In this document: positions 29,266-37,082 of the stretch, one piece after another
Position numbering within the stretch: position 1 is the first letter of the stretch
How the letters are laid out: every line of letters starts with the position of its first letter
DNA from: UBA11889 sp002313255
Lineage (GTDB): Bacteria; Pseudomonadota; Gammaproteobacteria; Pseudomonadales; Azotimanducaceae
Direction of reading: 5' to 3'
Length of the DNA stretch: 58,103 nucleotides
Assembly: GCA_913045265.1 (NCBI GenBank)
Contig: CAJWQX010000011.1
Location: 1 to 58,103, forward strand
Position numbers and translations under genes: made by a program
The notes under the pieces: model-generated
Seen by the model: only the letters and a program-made list of their open reading frames with translations
Told to the model about the DNA's origin: nothing
Databases searched by the model: none

Positions 29266-30404
29266 CCGATGGTCGGTGTGTCGCCGAAGTTGGGCATAAC
29301 TTCGCGAGAGAAGAGATCCAGGGACTCGTGAATTTGCTCGGGTGTATGCAGACCTGCCGGGATCAATAGAAATGCCTCATCGATAGGTACCGCGGCGCTG
29401 ACCTGCTCGATCTGTTTGTTTAATGTGTCCGGCGAACCCACCAATAACTCAGGCATTCCCTGTCCAAATGGCGTCGCCCAGTTGTCCCAAAACCACTGCA
29501 TGTCTTCGAACAACGACCAGGCCTTGGCGTCCGTTTTGGCGCAAATCATGATGCCTCCCCAACATGCTTCTTGTCCGGGGGCGACGACATGCCCGTGCGA
29601 TTTCGCCTCTTCGCGCCAGGCGCTCCAAAGTATCTTAAGAAATTCCGTATTTCCCGAGAGTACGATAGGTCGCCCTTTGTATTTGGCCCAGAATTTAGCT
29701 GTTCGAAGGCTTTGCGAGAAACCACCGTAAAGGGGTATTTCGTCTTGGAGAGGCCGAGGCGCGATACCAATTTCGTGGACGCGCATCGCGTCGTCAACCC
29801 CTTCGCCGTACTTTCGGTATACCGGGTGGTCGTGAGGATTCACAAAGCCCTCTGGTGGAAAGGTCCAGTATTTACCTTTATAGGAAAAAGTATTATTTTT
29901 CAATGCTTTAACCACGATATCTACAAACTCGGTAAAGTATTCACGATTTCGCTCGTCATCTTCGGTGTCTTTTGTCCACGGTCCAACGGCCGTGAGATCG
30001 GGCTTCACTTTAAAGTTCTCTACCCACCTCGCTTGGTAGCCCCGAACGAGCCCCACGCCAAAGCGACCGTTGAGCATATGATCCATCGTGGCGATCTTTT
30101 CCGCGGTTGCTAAAGGATTATTTGTGGTGGAGACAAAACCGCAGGTCACAATTCGCATCGTCGAGGTGTGTTGTCCAAGCCACATGGCCATAAGTGCGGG
30201 ATCGTTGGAGGTTTCAAACCCCTCGATTTGAAGATGATGCTCCGGATGCCCGAAGGCAAAATAGCCGCGCTCTTCGCCGAATGCCGCGTAATCGCCGAGT
30301 TCCTGAATCATGCGCTGATACAGCTCGGGTCGACGGCCGGCCATGCCTTGCTCAAGCTCCGCTCGCCTTCCAACGGTGCAATAGACGAATAACCCGAATT
30401 TCAT
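29262..30404 (-). CDS. Luciferase-like flavin monooxygenase
   Basis: LLM-superfamily enzyme of 380 residues. MKFGLFVYCTVGRRAELEQG opens the protein, followed by FGHPEHHLQIEGFETSNDP and TMDHMLNGRFGVGLVRGYQARW, which is the flavin-binding strand region. It is longer than the F420-type members and has an insertion rich in aromatic residues (FKVKPDLTAVGPWTKD and the FSYKGKYWTFPPEGF stretch). ATG 30404 has GGAGG eight bases upstream, which favours it over the longer frame from 30434. It is convergent with the DsbA-fold isomerase (overlapping stops) and divergent from a phytanoyl-CoA dioxygenase-like gene. It probably uses reduced FMN supplied by a separate reductase. The substrate is unknown. Confidence 0.87.
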   Translation of the reverse strand: MKFGLFVYCTVGRRAELEQGMAGRRPELYQRMIQELGDYAAFGEERGYFAFGHPEHHLQIEGFETSNDPALMAMWLGQHTSTMRIVTCGFVSTTNNPLATAEKIATMDHMLNGRFGVGLVRGYQARWVENFKVKPDLTAVGPWTKDTEDDERNREYFTEFVDIVVKALKNNTFSYKGKYWTFPPEGFVNPHDHPVYRKYGEGVDDAMRVHEIGIAPRPLQDEIPLYGGFSQSLRTAKFWAKYKGRPIVLSGNTEFLKILWSAWREEAKSHGHVVAPGQEACWGGIMICAKTDAKAWSLFEDMQWFWDNWATPFGQGMPELLVGSPDTLNKQIEQVSAAVPIDEAFLLIPAGLHTPEQIHESLDLFSREVMPNFGDTPTIG

Positions 30405-30495
30405 CCAGCTTTCCTCCGATCCAAAGAGTACCACCGGCCTTGAGTTTTTCCTCCGCTTTCGATCACTATAAGGCGTCTTATTTGAACTTATCGAA

Positions 30496-31359
30496 ATGGA
30501 TGATACGTGTCTGGATTATCGATTGACGGCCGAAGAGCGTCGCCAATTCGACAAGCAAGGATTTCTTATCGTTGCCGATGCACTGGATACATCGACGGTC
30601 CAAAAATTGATCCTCGCTGTGGACGCTTTAACCAATCGGTGGCGTGCTGTCTATGAACGTGAGCGTGCATTAAAACCACATCATCCTTTGAATGTTCTTG
30701 ATTTCATCGGACAAGACGACGACTTCCTTCCGCTCATCGACTTGCCGCAGACCTTCATGAAAGTCGTGGACATTCTTGGTTGGCACATTCAGCTGTATCA
30801 CTCCCACATGATCGTGACGCCTCCCTTACCTGAGGGATACGAGCCGCGTACCGCTCGGCTTCGGTGGCATCAGGATAGTGGCCGTTTGAACCTTGATATC
30901 GAGTCATCTCCTCGGCCCAGGATTTCGCTTAAAGTCGGGTTTTTTCTCACCGACACACGGCAACCCGATCGAGGAAATTTTCACGTAGTGCCCGGAAGCC
31001 ACCTCGCGAACGAATTATCCATGCCCACCGATGATGCAATAGATCACCCCGAAGCGGTTCCGGTACTTGTGGGTCCGGGAGATGCCGTATTTTTTGACCG
31101 CCGTTTATGGCATTCCGCTGGTCGTAATTTCTCAACGACCACCCGAAAAGCGCTCTTTTACGGATACAGCTACCGTTGGTTGAAACCACGAGACGATATG
31201 ACGGTGGCGCATTACATGGAGCGCTCGGACCCGATCCGGCAGCAATTGCTCGGTGCGAGTCCTAATGGGGGTTTCGGCTACACATCGCCCACGGACGAAG
31301 ACGTCCCATTGAAGGTTTGGTTGCGAGAAAGGTTGGGCGAGGACGCGGTTGTCGTTTGA
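30496..31359 (+). CDS. Phytanoyl-CoA dioxygenase (PhyH) family protein
   Basis: Fe(II)/2-oxoglutarate-dependent oxygenase of 287 residues. The N-terminal helix region (FDKQGFLIVADALDTSTV) is typical of PhyH proteins. The iron-binding facial triad is seen as His and Asp in LRWHQDSGR and a distal His in DRRLWHSAGRN. The 2-oxoglutarate-binding Arg follows in TTTRKALFYGYSYRW. Proteins of this family hydroxylate small molecules such as fatty acyl-CoAs, ectoine or halogenated metabolites. The gene stands alone between a divergent luciferase-like gene and a convergent monooxygenase. A second member lies at the right end of the window. The substrate is not assignable. Confidence 0.9.
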   Translation: MDDTCLDYRLTAEERRQFDKQGFLIVADALDTSTVQKLILAVDALTNRWRAVYERERALKPHHPLNVLDFIGQDDDFLPLIDLPQTFMKVVDILGWHIQLYHSHMIVTPPLPEGYEPRTARLRWHQDSGRLNLDIESSPRPRISLKVGFFLTDTRQPDRGNFHVVPGSHLANELSMPTDDAIDHPEAVPVLVGPGDAVFFDRRLWHSAGRNFSTTTRKALFYGYSYRWLKPRDDMTVAHYMERSDPIRQQLLGASPNGGFGYTSPTDEDVPLKVWLRERLGEDAVVV

Positions 31360-31388
31360 TATAAGCCCTGGGAGACGAACTAGCAGAT

Positions 31389-32531
31389 CTAGATCCTAAG
31401 CATGATCCCAGTAGGTTCAAGACCCAGTAGAACTCGACCCGCATCCTCCATGTTTTGAGGTGCTACGGTGGCATGTTGACGGATCACGCGTGCATCCCTT
31501 GCCAGTCGTTCCAATGGATGCCCCACCTGATTGGCAGTCGTTCCCGATGCATTGGCGACGATGTCGACGACTTCAGCAATGGCGAGGGCGGCGTCTGAGC
31601 ATAGGACGTGGACTAAGGCGCGGTCGCGTTCCGGGAGGGGATCGCCTGCAACCGCCAGCGTCCAGTTCTTCTCTACCTGGTCAAACACCGCGGCTCGGGC
31701 ACCGCGTAATCTTGCTTCTGCTTTTGCCACGGCGAGTTGCGCAGAAGGCCGATCACGCAAGGAGCGGCTATTAAACCGCGGTGTTTTCGTTGTGGCGAGC
31801 TCAACGAATGCGTCGATGGCCGCTCGTGCGATGCCGAGTCCAACCGCGACTTTGTTAAAGGCAAGCCGATTTCCAAGGGGTAAACGAAGTTGCGCCGATC
31901 GATCTCTAAGGCCACCCATGGGTTCGACGATACGATTGTTTTCGACGGCGACGTTGTCGATGCGTACGTCGTGCGAGCCGGAACCTCTTAGGCCAGACAC
32001 ATTCCATGTGTCGATGATTTCGTAATGACCTTCCTCGACCACGGCATAATAAAATCGGTCGTCCACCGGTTCTCCATTTTCATAAAGCTTCACGGTCGCG
32101 CCAAATACCTGGGCGTTGTGGATACCGCTAACGAACTGCCATTGTCCAGACACGTTCCATCCGCTGTCGCATCGTTCAGCGCGGCCTACGGCAGCGGTTG
32201 AGCTCGCCATAATGGTTAGAGGATCCGCAATAAGCTCGGGACAGGAGACCAACGCGGGTGCGACAAGTCCGAACGTTTCGATTCCGATCATAAGATTCCA
32301 ACCGGCGCTACCGTCCGCTTCGGACACGATTTCGATAACACGCATTTGGGTCAACGGATCAGTATCGGCACCGTGGCAATCGAGCGGTGCTGCGATTCGG
32401 TACAACCCCAGATTGGCAAATGCCTCAGCTATGGGTCGAGGTAGGTAACGTTGTTGTTCCGCTAGGTCTGCATACTCGCGAACGAGCGGCGTAACAGACT
32501 CTGCGCGCTCGATGTAATCGATTGGCGTCAT
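31389..32531 (-). CDS. Acyl-CoA-dehydrogenase-fold flavin monooxygenase (HpaB/HsaA group D-like)
   Basis: A 380-residue protein with the acyl-CoA dehydrogenase fold but with features of two-component group D flavin hydroxylases: an N-terminal helical domain (REYADLAEQQRYLPRPIAEA), a SEADGSAGWNLMIG segment, GWNVSGQWQFVSG in place of the dehydrogenase NGxK motif, and a C-terminal Acyl-CoA_dh_2-type domain. These enzymes take FADH2 or FMNH2 from a separate reductase and hydroxylate phenols, desulfurise thiophenes or oxidise amines. No reductase gene is adjacent. A plain dehydrogenase is the alternative. The lack of the usual catalytic Glu region and of the EGxSE terminus argues against that. Confidence 0.8.
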   Translation of the reverse strand: MTPIDYIERAESVTPLVREYADLAEQQRYLPRPIAEAFANLGLYRIAAPLDCHGADTDPLTQMRVIEIVSEADGSAGWNLMIGIETFGLVAPALVSCPELIADPLTIMASSTAAVGRAERCDSGWNVSGQWQFVSGIHNAQVFGATVKLYENGEPVDDRFYYAVVEEGHYEIIDTWNVSGLRGSGSHDVRIDNVAVENNRIVEPMGGLRDRSAQLRLPLGNRLAFNKVAVGLGIARAAIDAFVELATTKTPRFNSRSLRDRPSAQLAVAKAEARLRGARAAVFDQVEKNWTLAVAGDPLPERDRALVHVLCSDAALAIAEVVDIVANASGTTANQVGHPLERLARDARVIRQHATVAPQNMEDAGRVLLGLEPTGIMLRI

Positions 32532-32614
32532 GGACCCAAGTCTACTTCCCGAAAGGATGGCTCGCCTGGCGAGCGGTTGCGGTTATTAACGCCATAGTTT
32601 CTTGGATTCACCGC

Positions 32615-33523
32615 TTATCGTCCGCGGACAGCGTCGTGGACTTTCCCGAGTGTATCGATGATCTCATCAATACTACGAGCGCCCGCTTGAAAAATTGCGG
32701 TTGCGTTGAGCGCTCCCCATTCAAAGCCCATGTTTTCAACTGCCTCCGCTCTCGCGACGACGCGATCGAGATTCTGATAAAACTTTTTGCCTTCTTCGTC
32801 CCTTGGCGGCACGTCGAGCATCATCTGGTATCCAATTTCCGCTGGGTCACGCCCTGCGGCTTCGGCAAAGTTCGAAATTTTGTCTTTGCAGCGCTTAGCT
32901 ATGGAAGGATCTTCGATCGCAGTGGCAAGCCAGCCGTCCCCAACTTCACCAACCCGTTTTAGCGCGGCTTCTGCGTTGCCACCGATCCATATTGGGAGGT
33001 CTTTCCCCTGGGGTGGTTTGGGCTCCATGGCCATCGCGACGGATGAATAGTCTTCAAGTTGGTAATCGATTCGCTCGTCACCCCAATAAGACCGCAGTAC
33101 AGCAATGGCCTGGTCCATCCTTCGACCACGGTTGGAAAACGTCTCTTCTAACGCGTCGTATTCGGATTCTTGCCAACCGACGCCCACACCTAAACGTATC
33201 CGTCCACCGGTTAGCGTATCCAACGTACTGATTTGTTTAGCCACGAGTACCGGTTGGCGTTGAGGTAACACCAGGACTTCGGTTCCGAGCCCGATCTTGT
33301 GGGTGTGTGACGCGACAAACGCCAGCGTCATGAGCGCTTCGAGGATGGGCATTTGCGGGGGATAGATCGGTGCGACGCGCGTGTCCGTTGGGTAACCCAT
33401 GACAACGTGATCAAACATGTCGAGTTGATCGTAGCCGATATCTTCGATTGCTTTCGCCAACCTAATGACACCATCGGCCCCTTCCCGATAACTGACGCTG
33501 GGAAATTCAACAGCCAATTTCAT
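32615..33523 (-). CDS. Luciferase-like F420-type oxidoreductase
   Basis: LLM-superfamily protein of 302 residues with F420-type character: YDQLDMFDHVVMGYP near the N-terminus, LGTEVLVLPQRQPVLVAKQ, then LDTLTGGRIRLGVGVGWQE, and DLPIWIGGNAEAALKRVGEV in the phosphate-binding loop. ATG 33523 (MKLAVEFPSVSYREG) was chosen over an extended frame to 33811 because GGAG lies seven bases before it and the extension resembles no family member. It is divergent from the NUDIX gene (72 bases between starts). Use of F420 is inferred from family name only. FMN-dependent relatives are common in proteobacteria that lack F420. Confidence 0.87.
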   Translation of the reverse strand: MKLAVEFPSVSYREGADGVIRLAKAIEDIGYDQLDMFDHVVMGYPTDTRVAPIYPPQMPILEALMTLAFVASHTHKIGLGTEVLVLPQRQPVLVAKQISTLDTLTGGRIRLGVGVGWQESEYDALEETFSNRGRRMDQAIAVLRSYWGDERIDYQLEDYSSVAMAMEPKPPQGKDLPIWIGGNAEAALKRVGEVGDGWLATAIEDPSIAKRCKDKISNFAEAAGRDPAEIGYQMMLDVPPRDEEGKKFYQNLDRVVARAEAVENMGFEWGALNATAIFQAGARSIDEIIDTLGKVHDAVRGR

Positions 33524-33595
33524 CCCGTATCTCCGCTCGAACATCCAGCGGTATGTTATACACGAGCTCAGGTTTGAAATGGGGCTGAGAAGAGA

Positions 33596-34342
33596 TTGCA
33601 CTATCTGCAACCCATACGGGCCGCAGCGACTATCGTGCTTGTGCGGGAAGCCATCGACGCATTCGAAATATTCATGGTGAGACGTACTGCGCGAGCTGTC
33701 TTCGGTGGAGGGATGTATGTGTTTCCCGGCGGCCGGGTCGATGGCGACGACCACCTGCAACGGTACGACGCCCTTTCGACAGGACCGTCGGCAAGTCAAC
33801 GACCACAGCAACGTGCTCTTGGTAACGAATGGCGTGGCTATTGGATCGCTGGCATTAGGGAGTGTTTTGAGGAAGCCGGTATGTTGCTTGCATACGACGG
33901 CGATGGCGCGTGGTTAGATCGTCTCGAAACCAACCTGGAGAGACGATTGGCTAATTACCGACAAGAAGTCCATGACCGCGAGATTATGCTTGCAGACGTC
34001 TGCCAAAAAGAACAGTTGCGTTTGGCTGTCGATCGGGTGCACTACTGGGAACGATGGATTACTCCCCAGGGCAGCCCAAGGCGTTTCGACACGCGCTTTT
34101 TTGTTGCGGAAGCCCCCACGAGACAAGTTGGACGCCACGATGACGCCGAGACTGTGGACAGTCGTTGGATCAAACCGGCGGACGCGATATCACAGTCCGA
34201 CGCGGGTGCATTCGGTTTGATGTCGGTTACCCGAAGACAACTTGACAGGCTTTCGTTGTATCAAAGCGTACAAGATCTGGTTAAAGCGCTCGAGGCTGAG
34301 CGTACGTTCATAACTAATCGGCCGAGAATGCGCGCCGATTAA
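33596..34342 (+). CDS. NUDIX hydrolase, NUDT7/NUDT19-like
   Basis: Hydrolase of 248 residues for nucleoside-diphosphate-linked compounds. The NUDIX box is split by an insertion, with YVFPGGRVDGDD followed about 40 residues later by AGIRECFEEAGMLL, as in NUDT7/NUDT19-type CoA pyrophosphatases. In that subgroup the substrate is CoA or acyl-CoA, which is cut to 3'-phosphoadenosine and acyl-phosphopantetheine. That would suit this CoA-ester-rich locus, but the assignment is inference. The frame opens with TTG at 33596 (LHYLQPIRAAATIVLV, read as Met). An AGAAGAG stretch lies just upstream and no ATG is well placed. Two GC-rich hairpins follow the stop. Confidence 0.85.
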   Translation: MHYLQPIRAAATIVLVREAIDAFEIFMVRRTARAVFGGGMYVFPGGRVDGDDHLQRYDALSTGPSASQRPQQRALGNEWRGYWIAGIRECFEEAGMLLAYDGDGAWLDRLETNLERRLANYRQEVHDREIMLADVCQKEQLRLAVDRVHYWERWITPQGSPRRFDTRFFVAEAPTRQVGRHDDAETVDSRWIKPADAISQSDAGAFGLMSVTRRQLDRLSLYQSVQDLVKALEAERTFITNRPRMRAD

Positions 34343-34345
34343 AGA

Positions 34346-34371
34346 GGGCAGGGACGTTTGGGTCCCTGCCC
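34346..34371 (+). terminator. Perfect 10-pair GC-rich hairpin after the NUDIX gene
   Basis: GGGCAGGGAC (34346-34355) pairs without mismatch with GTCCCTGCCC (34362-34371) around a six-base loop. It starts four bases after the NUDIX stop codon, so a transcription-termination role is plausible. No U-rich tract follows on the plus strand, and only a short CTTT follows on the minus strand, so it may instead be an RNA-stabilising or Rho-linked structure. Confidence 0.55.
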
Positions 34372-34380
34372 GATTGGAGC

Positions 34381-34408
34381 GGGGTCGGTTAGTTAAACCC
34401 CCGACCCC
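34381..34408 (+). terminator. Second GC-rich hairpin in tandem
   Basis: GGGGTCGG (34381-34388) pairs with CCGACCCC (34401-34408) across a 12-base loop. It lies nine bases after the first hairpin and is followed by CTCTACCTTAAAT, without a U tract. The two hairpins together look like a paired terminator or the body of a small structured RNA. Direction cannot be fixed from sequence alone. Confidence 0.45.
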
Positions 34409-34427
34409 TCTACCTTAAATATCACAA

Positions 34428-34438
34428 ATCACCTCCTT
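34428..34438 (-). promoter_or_regulatory. Full-length Shine-Dalgarno sequence (minus) / anti-Shine-Dalgarno copy (plus) with a tiny ORF
   Basis: The minus strand reads AAGGAGGTGAT, a complete match to the ribosomal anti-SD. It is followed six bases later by a GTG that opens a 10-codon frame (MIFKVEGSGV, 34425 to 34393) which runs into the tandem hairpins. On the plus strand the same bases reproduce the 3' end of 16S rRNA. Whether a peptide is made is unknown. The ideal site is unusual for a non-coding spacer. Confidence 0.4.
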
Positions 34439-34453
34439 CTTTCCGCCCGACAA

Positions 34454-35329
34454 GTGATCATTATGCGCGTCCACGCAGTTCTTAAAAAGGGTCGGTATGC
34501 GGCACGATTAGAAGAGATGGGTACTCCGGTTCGAGAACGACACGGTAACTCGATACCATGGCGGGCGGATGGTGCGGCGGTATTGATGGGCGAAAGGTTT
34601 CAGGTAGATATTCGAGGGCTCCCGGTCACGGTCGAAATTCGACGGAACACGCGACGACGCACACGAGTTGGCATGAGTTTTCGAGCCGACGGATCGGTGT
34701 GCGTAGATGCACCGCCAGGCCTTCTATTGGATGAGGTCCGCTCGATAGTTATGGATCATTCTCGATGGGTACGGTACCGCTCGGAGCGGGCCGTGAACGA
34801 AGTTCCGTATTGGTATCCTGAGGACTATCTGTCGGGTTCGATGATTCGCTTCCTAGGCACGACAAAAGAACTGGAATTTTGTCGAGACGATGGAAGCTAC
34901 GTTGAAGACCAAGGTCCAATATTACGGATACATCTCAGCGACGGCGATGACCCTAAGGCTGCCGTTTGGAGCTGGTATAACCAACAGGCGGGCACCGTGC
35001 TCGCGCGGGCAATGGAAGAGGCCGTAACGCGGATTCCGTGGGTTAATCAAACGCCGAGATGGAGACATTCGTTTATGCGGTCCCAATGGGGTAGTTGTTC
35101 CGTATCGGGTCGGATATCGCTCAACACGCACTTGGTCAAACTTGCGCCGGAACTAACGTCTTATGTCATCACCCATGAACTTTGCCACCTTGTTGAACTG
35201 AACCATGGGCCCGTTTTCAACGCGCTGATGGATAGACATGTTCCGGATTGGCGGAGTCGTCGAGGAGCCATTAATCGCGTTACTGGTTTACTGTCTGAAG
35301 AAAAACCGGTCCGTGGGTTGGTCCGATAG
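34454..35329 (+). CDS. YgjP/SprT-like zinc metallopeptidase (DUF45, M48-related)
   Basis: Zinc metalloprotease-fold protein of up to 291 residues. The zinc motif is VITHELCHLVELNHGPVF (HExxH plus the downstream His/Gly/Pro). Upstream are QWGSCSVSGRISLNTHLV, the WGSC signature of the YgjP-like family, and an N-terminal domain with RTRVGMSFRADGSVCVDAP. Family proteins are usually about 230 residues, so the first 40 or so residues here may not be translated. GTG 34454, ATG 34463 and ATG 34588 are all possible starts, and none has a good ribosome site on this strand. The cellular role of the family is not established. It stands alone after the tandem hairpins. Confidence 0.85.
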   Translation: MIIMRVHAVLKKGRYAARLEEMGTPVRERHGNSIPWRADGAAVLMGERFQVDIRGLPVTVEIRRNTRRRTRVGMSFRADGSVCVDAPPGLLLDEVRSIVMDHSRWVRYRSERAVNEVPYWYPEDYLSGSMIRFLGTTKELEFCRDDGSYVEDQGPILRIHLSDGDDPKAAVWSWYNQQAGTVLARAMEEAVTRIPWVNQTPRWRHSFMRSQWGSCSVSGRISLNTHLVKLAPELTSYVITHELCHLVELNHGPVFNALMDRHVPDWRSRRGAINRVTGLLSEEKPVRGLVR

Positions 35330-35681
35330 AGCCTCCTTTCGTGGTTCTAATCTAAACTAATATCGACGATTTATTTCCAGACGTTGGACGGGAGGACCGT
35401 CCCAATAACGCTGGAGGATGGTGGTATTGCGATAGAAATCGCAGAGGTAGGAATGTGACGGTGAAATCGATCCTGAATGTATAGGATGTTGCGCCTGAGT
35501 AACGGGCTATGTGTATGCGGCTGCCGAGTGGATGGATAAAGTCGGTCTGCCAAGTGAGATGAAATGAGATATGTTCGGGTTCGATAGCGACGTATCGCCG
35601 ACTAGTCAATTTTCTTGTGAAATCGTAGTTACGGAAGAACCCGATGGATCAACGGTGGAAGTGGTGGGGCGTTAGCTAGCT
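35330..35681. other. Spacer without a supported gene
   Basis: This 352-base stretch separates the metalloprotease and the small minus-strand gene. An 85-residue minus-strand frame exists but shows no domain, no good start and an unlikely amino-acid mix. A short inverted repeat (GACGG ... CCGTC near 35387-35401) is present. I see no RNA gene, transposase remnant or clear promoter. Confidence 0.5.
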
Positions 35682-35909
35682 TCATGATGGAGTGAGCGGC
35701 GTACCTTTTTCGCCGATTAAACGATCAAGTTCTTCACGATCCAAATTAATTCGCCCCTCGGCTTGATACTGGGCTTGTTCCGCATGCGTGGCATGAATGG
35801 GGTGCATGTACTTTTTTAAGAATCCGATTTTCCGAAAACGGCTTTCGACGGTGAGTTCGCCGTTTTCGATCTCCCAATTGAAATCGCCGTATTGGCCAAT
35901 AAAGCTCAC
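35682..35909 (-). CDS. Small protein of unknown function, coupled to the MaoC-like gene
   Basis: I do not recognise this family. A GTG at 35909 overlaps the TGA of the upstream MaoC-like gene (GTGA), giving a 75-residue product. The composition is protein-like: an aromatic, acidic N-terminus (FIGQYGDFNWEIENGELTVE) and a basic middle (RFRKIGFLKKYMHP), then an acidic helical C-terminus (DREELDRLIGEKG). No signal peptide or cysteines are seen. A longer frame to 35975 would lie inside the MaoC gene and is less likely. The coupling suggests a role linked to that hydratase, but this is inference, and the gene may be spurious. Confidence 0.5.
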   Translation of the reverse strand: MSFIGQYGDFNWEIENGELTVESRFRKIGFLKKYMHPIHATHAEQAQYQAEGRINLDREELDRLIGEKGTPLTPS

Positions 35910-36985
35910 GATGATGAAAGCGCTACGGTTGCGAGGCACTCCGCCGTCGCCAAACCAGCTTGATTTTCGTTCCAAATTTGAAGGTCAACAAGATGCTCTC
36001 CGTCGGCTTGGTACTTTCTGGCAACCTTCCCGTAAACGGTGTTCGTGTCACCGACCACGTTGGGATGTCGGACTCGCGTGTTGAGCGATTTGACCGTTGC
36101 ATCGTCGCCACCCCAATCGGTGGCCATTTGGCATAACCAACAGACACGTTGCGGTCCCCAGTCGAACTGCCCCGGCATGTTGCGCCGTTCTTGGGCGTGT
36201 TTCTTGTCATACCGGCCCCCACCTCCGAGATCTTTTGAATCTTCGGCTTCGAGCGCGGCTCGTGGGGTCCTTCCTGTACCGACAACTCCATGGGTGAACA
36301 AAAAGAGTTCGGTTACCGTATAGGTTCCTTTATTTAGGGTCGGAAGCTCTTCGTCTTCGCGAACGCCTTCCCAAGGATGCGGTTCGGCACTGCGTCGCGC
36401 GCGTTCCCACACCAACGGATCAGGTGCTTCTTCAACGATGTTGGTTTTGGTTTCACGGTCATACTCGATGGTCTTTCCACCACCGAGGTTCTTGTATCGA
36501 GCCATGTTGGTCAGCTTGGTCGCGACCAATTCCTGCCGCTGGTTGTAGTACTTCACCATCGCCGTGCAAATGAGGAAAGGGCCGATGCGTTCGCTTTGCT
36601 TGCGAGTGACGTCAACGATCGATTCGATGGCGTGGATCCGATCGCCGAGCCAAATGGGCCGATGGAACGTTATCTCACCGCCGGCGTAATTCATTGGAAA
36701 GTTCGCCGACGATAGGCGACGTGGGTCGATGGCACCGTTAATCGCGGCGGCGATGCCGAGGCTTGCGCCGTAAATAAACATGGGCGGCGCGGTGATGCCT
36801 TTGTAGCGACTTGCCGCAGCATGACTCTCGTCACGCCATAGCGGATTGTAGTCACCAACGCCGTCACCAAATCGGCGGATATTATCGAAGCTTGCCTCAC
36901 GGCTGCCCCTTGATGGGAGCGTGACGCCTATGCCCTTGCGGTATTCGTCTTCAAATTCGTCAATTGTCGTGATCTGTTCGGACAC
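35906..36985 (-). CDS. Double hot-dog MaoC-type dehydratase (N-terminal FAS1-like)
   Basis: Acyl-CoA hydratase/dehydratase-type protein of 359 residues with two hot-dog halves. The N-terminal half has DYNPLWRDESHAAASRYKG and ITAPPMFIYG, the pattern of MaoC_dehydrat_N domains. The second half contains VRHPNVVGDTNTVYGKV, where the usual catalytic Asp/His pair of hydratase 2 is not obvious. It starts with GTG 36985 and has GGAGG nine bases upstream. The family hydrates enoyl-CoA esters in fatty-acid, bile-acid-like or C-C bond degradation. It is divergent from an aminotransferase (97 bases between starts) and coupled to a small unknown gene downstream. Confidence 0.85.
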   Translation of the reverse strand: MSEQITTIDEFEDEYRKGIGVTLPSRGSREASFDNIRRFGDGVGDYNPLWRDESHAAASRYKGITAPPMFIYGASLGIAAAINGAIDPRRLSSANFPMNYAGGEITFHRPIWLGDRIHAIESIVDVTRKQSERIGPFLICTAMVKYYNQRQELVATKLTNMARYKNLGGGKTIEYDRETKTNIVEEAPDPLVWERARRSAEPHPWEGVREDEELPTLNKGTYTVTELFLFTHGVVGTGRTPRAALEAEDSKDLGGGGRYDKKHAQERRNMPGQFDWGPQRVCWLCQMATDWGGDDATVKSLNTRVRHPNVVGDTNTVYGKVARKYQADGEHLVDLQIWNENQAGLATAECLATVALSSS

Positions 36986-37082
36986 GGAATCGAACCTCCG
37001 GGTTAGGTTGGGCCCATTGTCGAGGACGTTCTGTTCAAGGGCAAACCAAACTCAGCCAATCACCGTAAAATAGGGTGGTTGG

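Noticed and set aside
35352..35609. 85-residue minus-strand frame in the 352-base spacer, considered as a transposase remnant
   Set aside because: Only a weak TWQTDF resemblance to integrases; no other motif, no inverted repeats of IS type and no good start.
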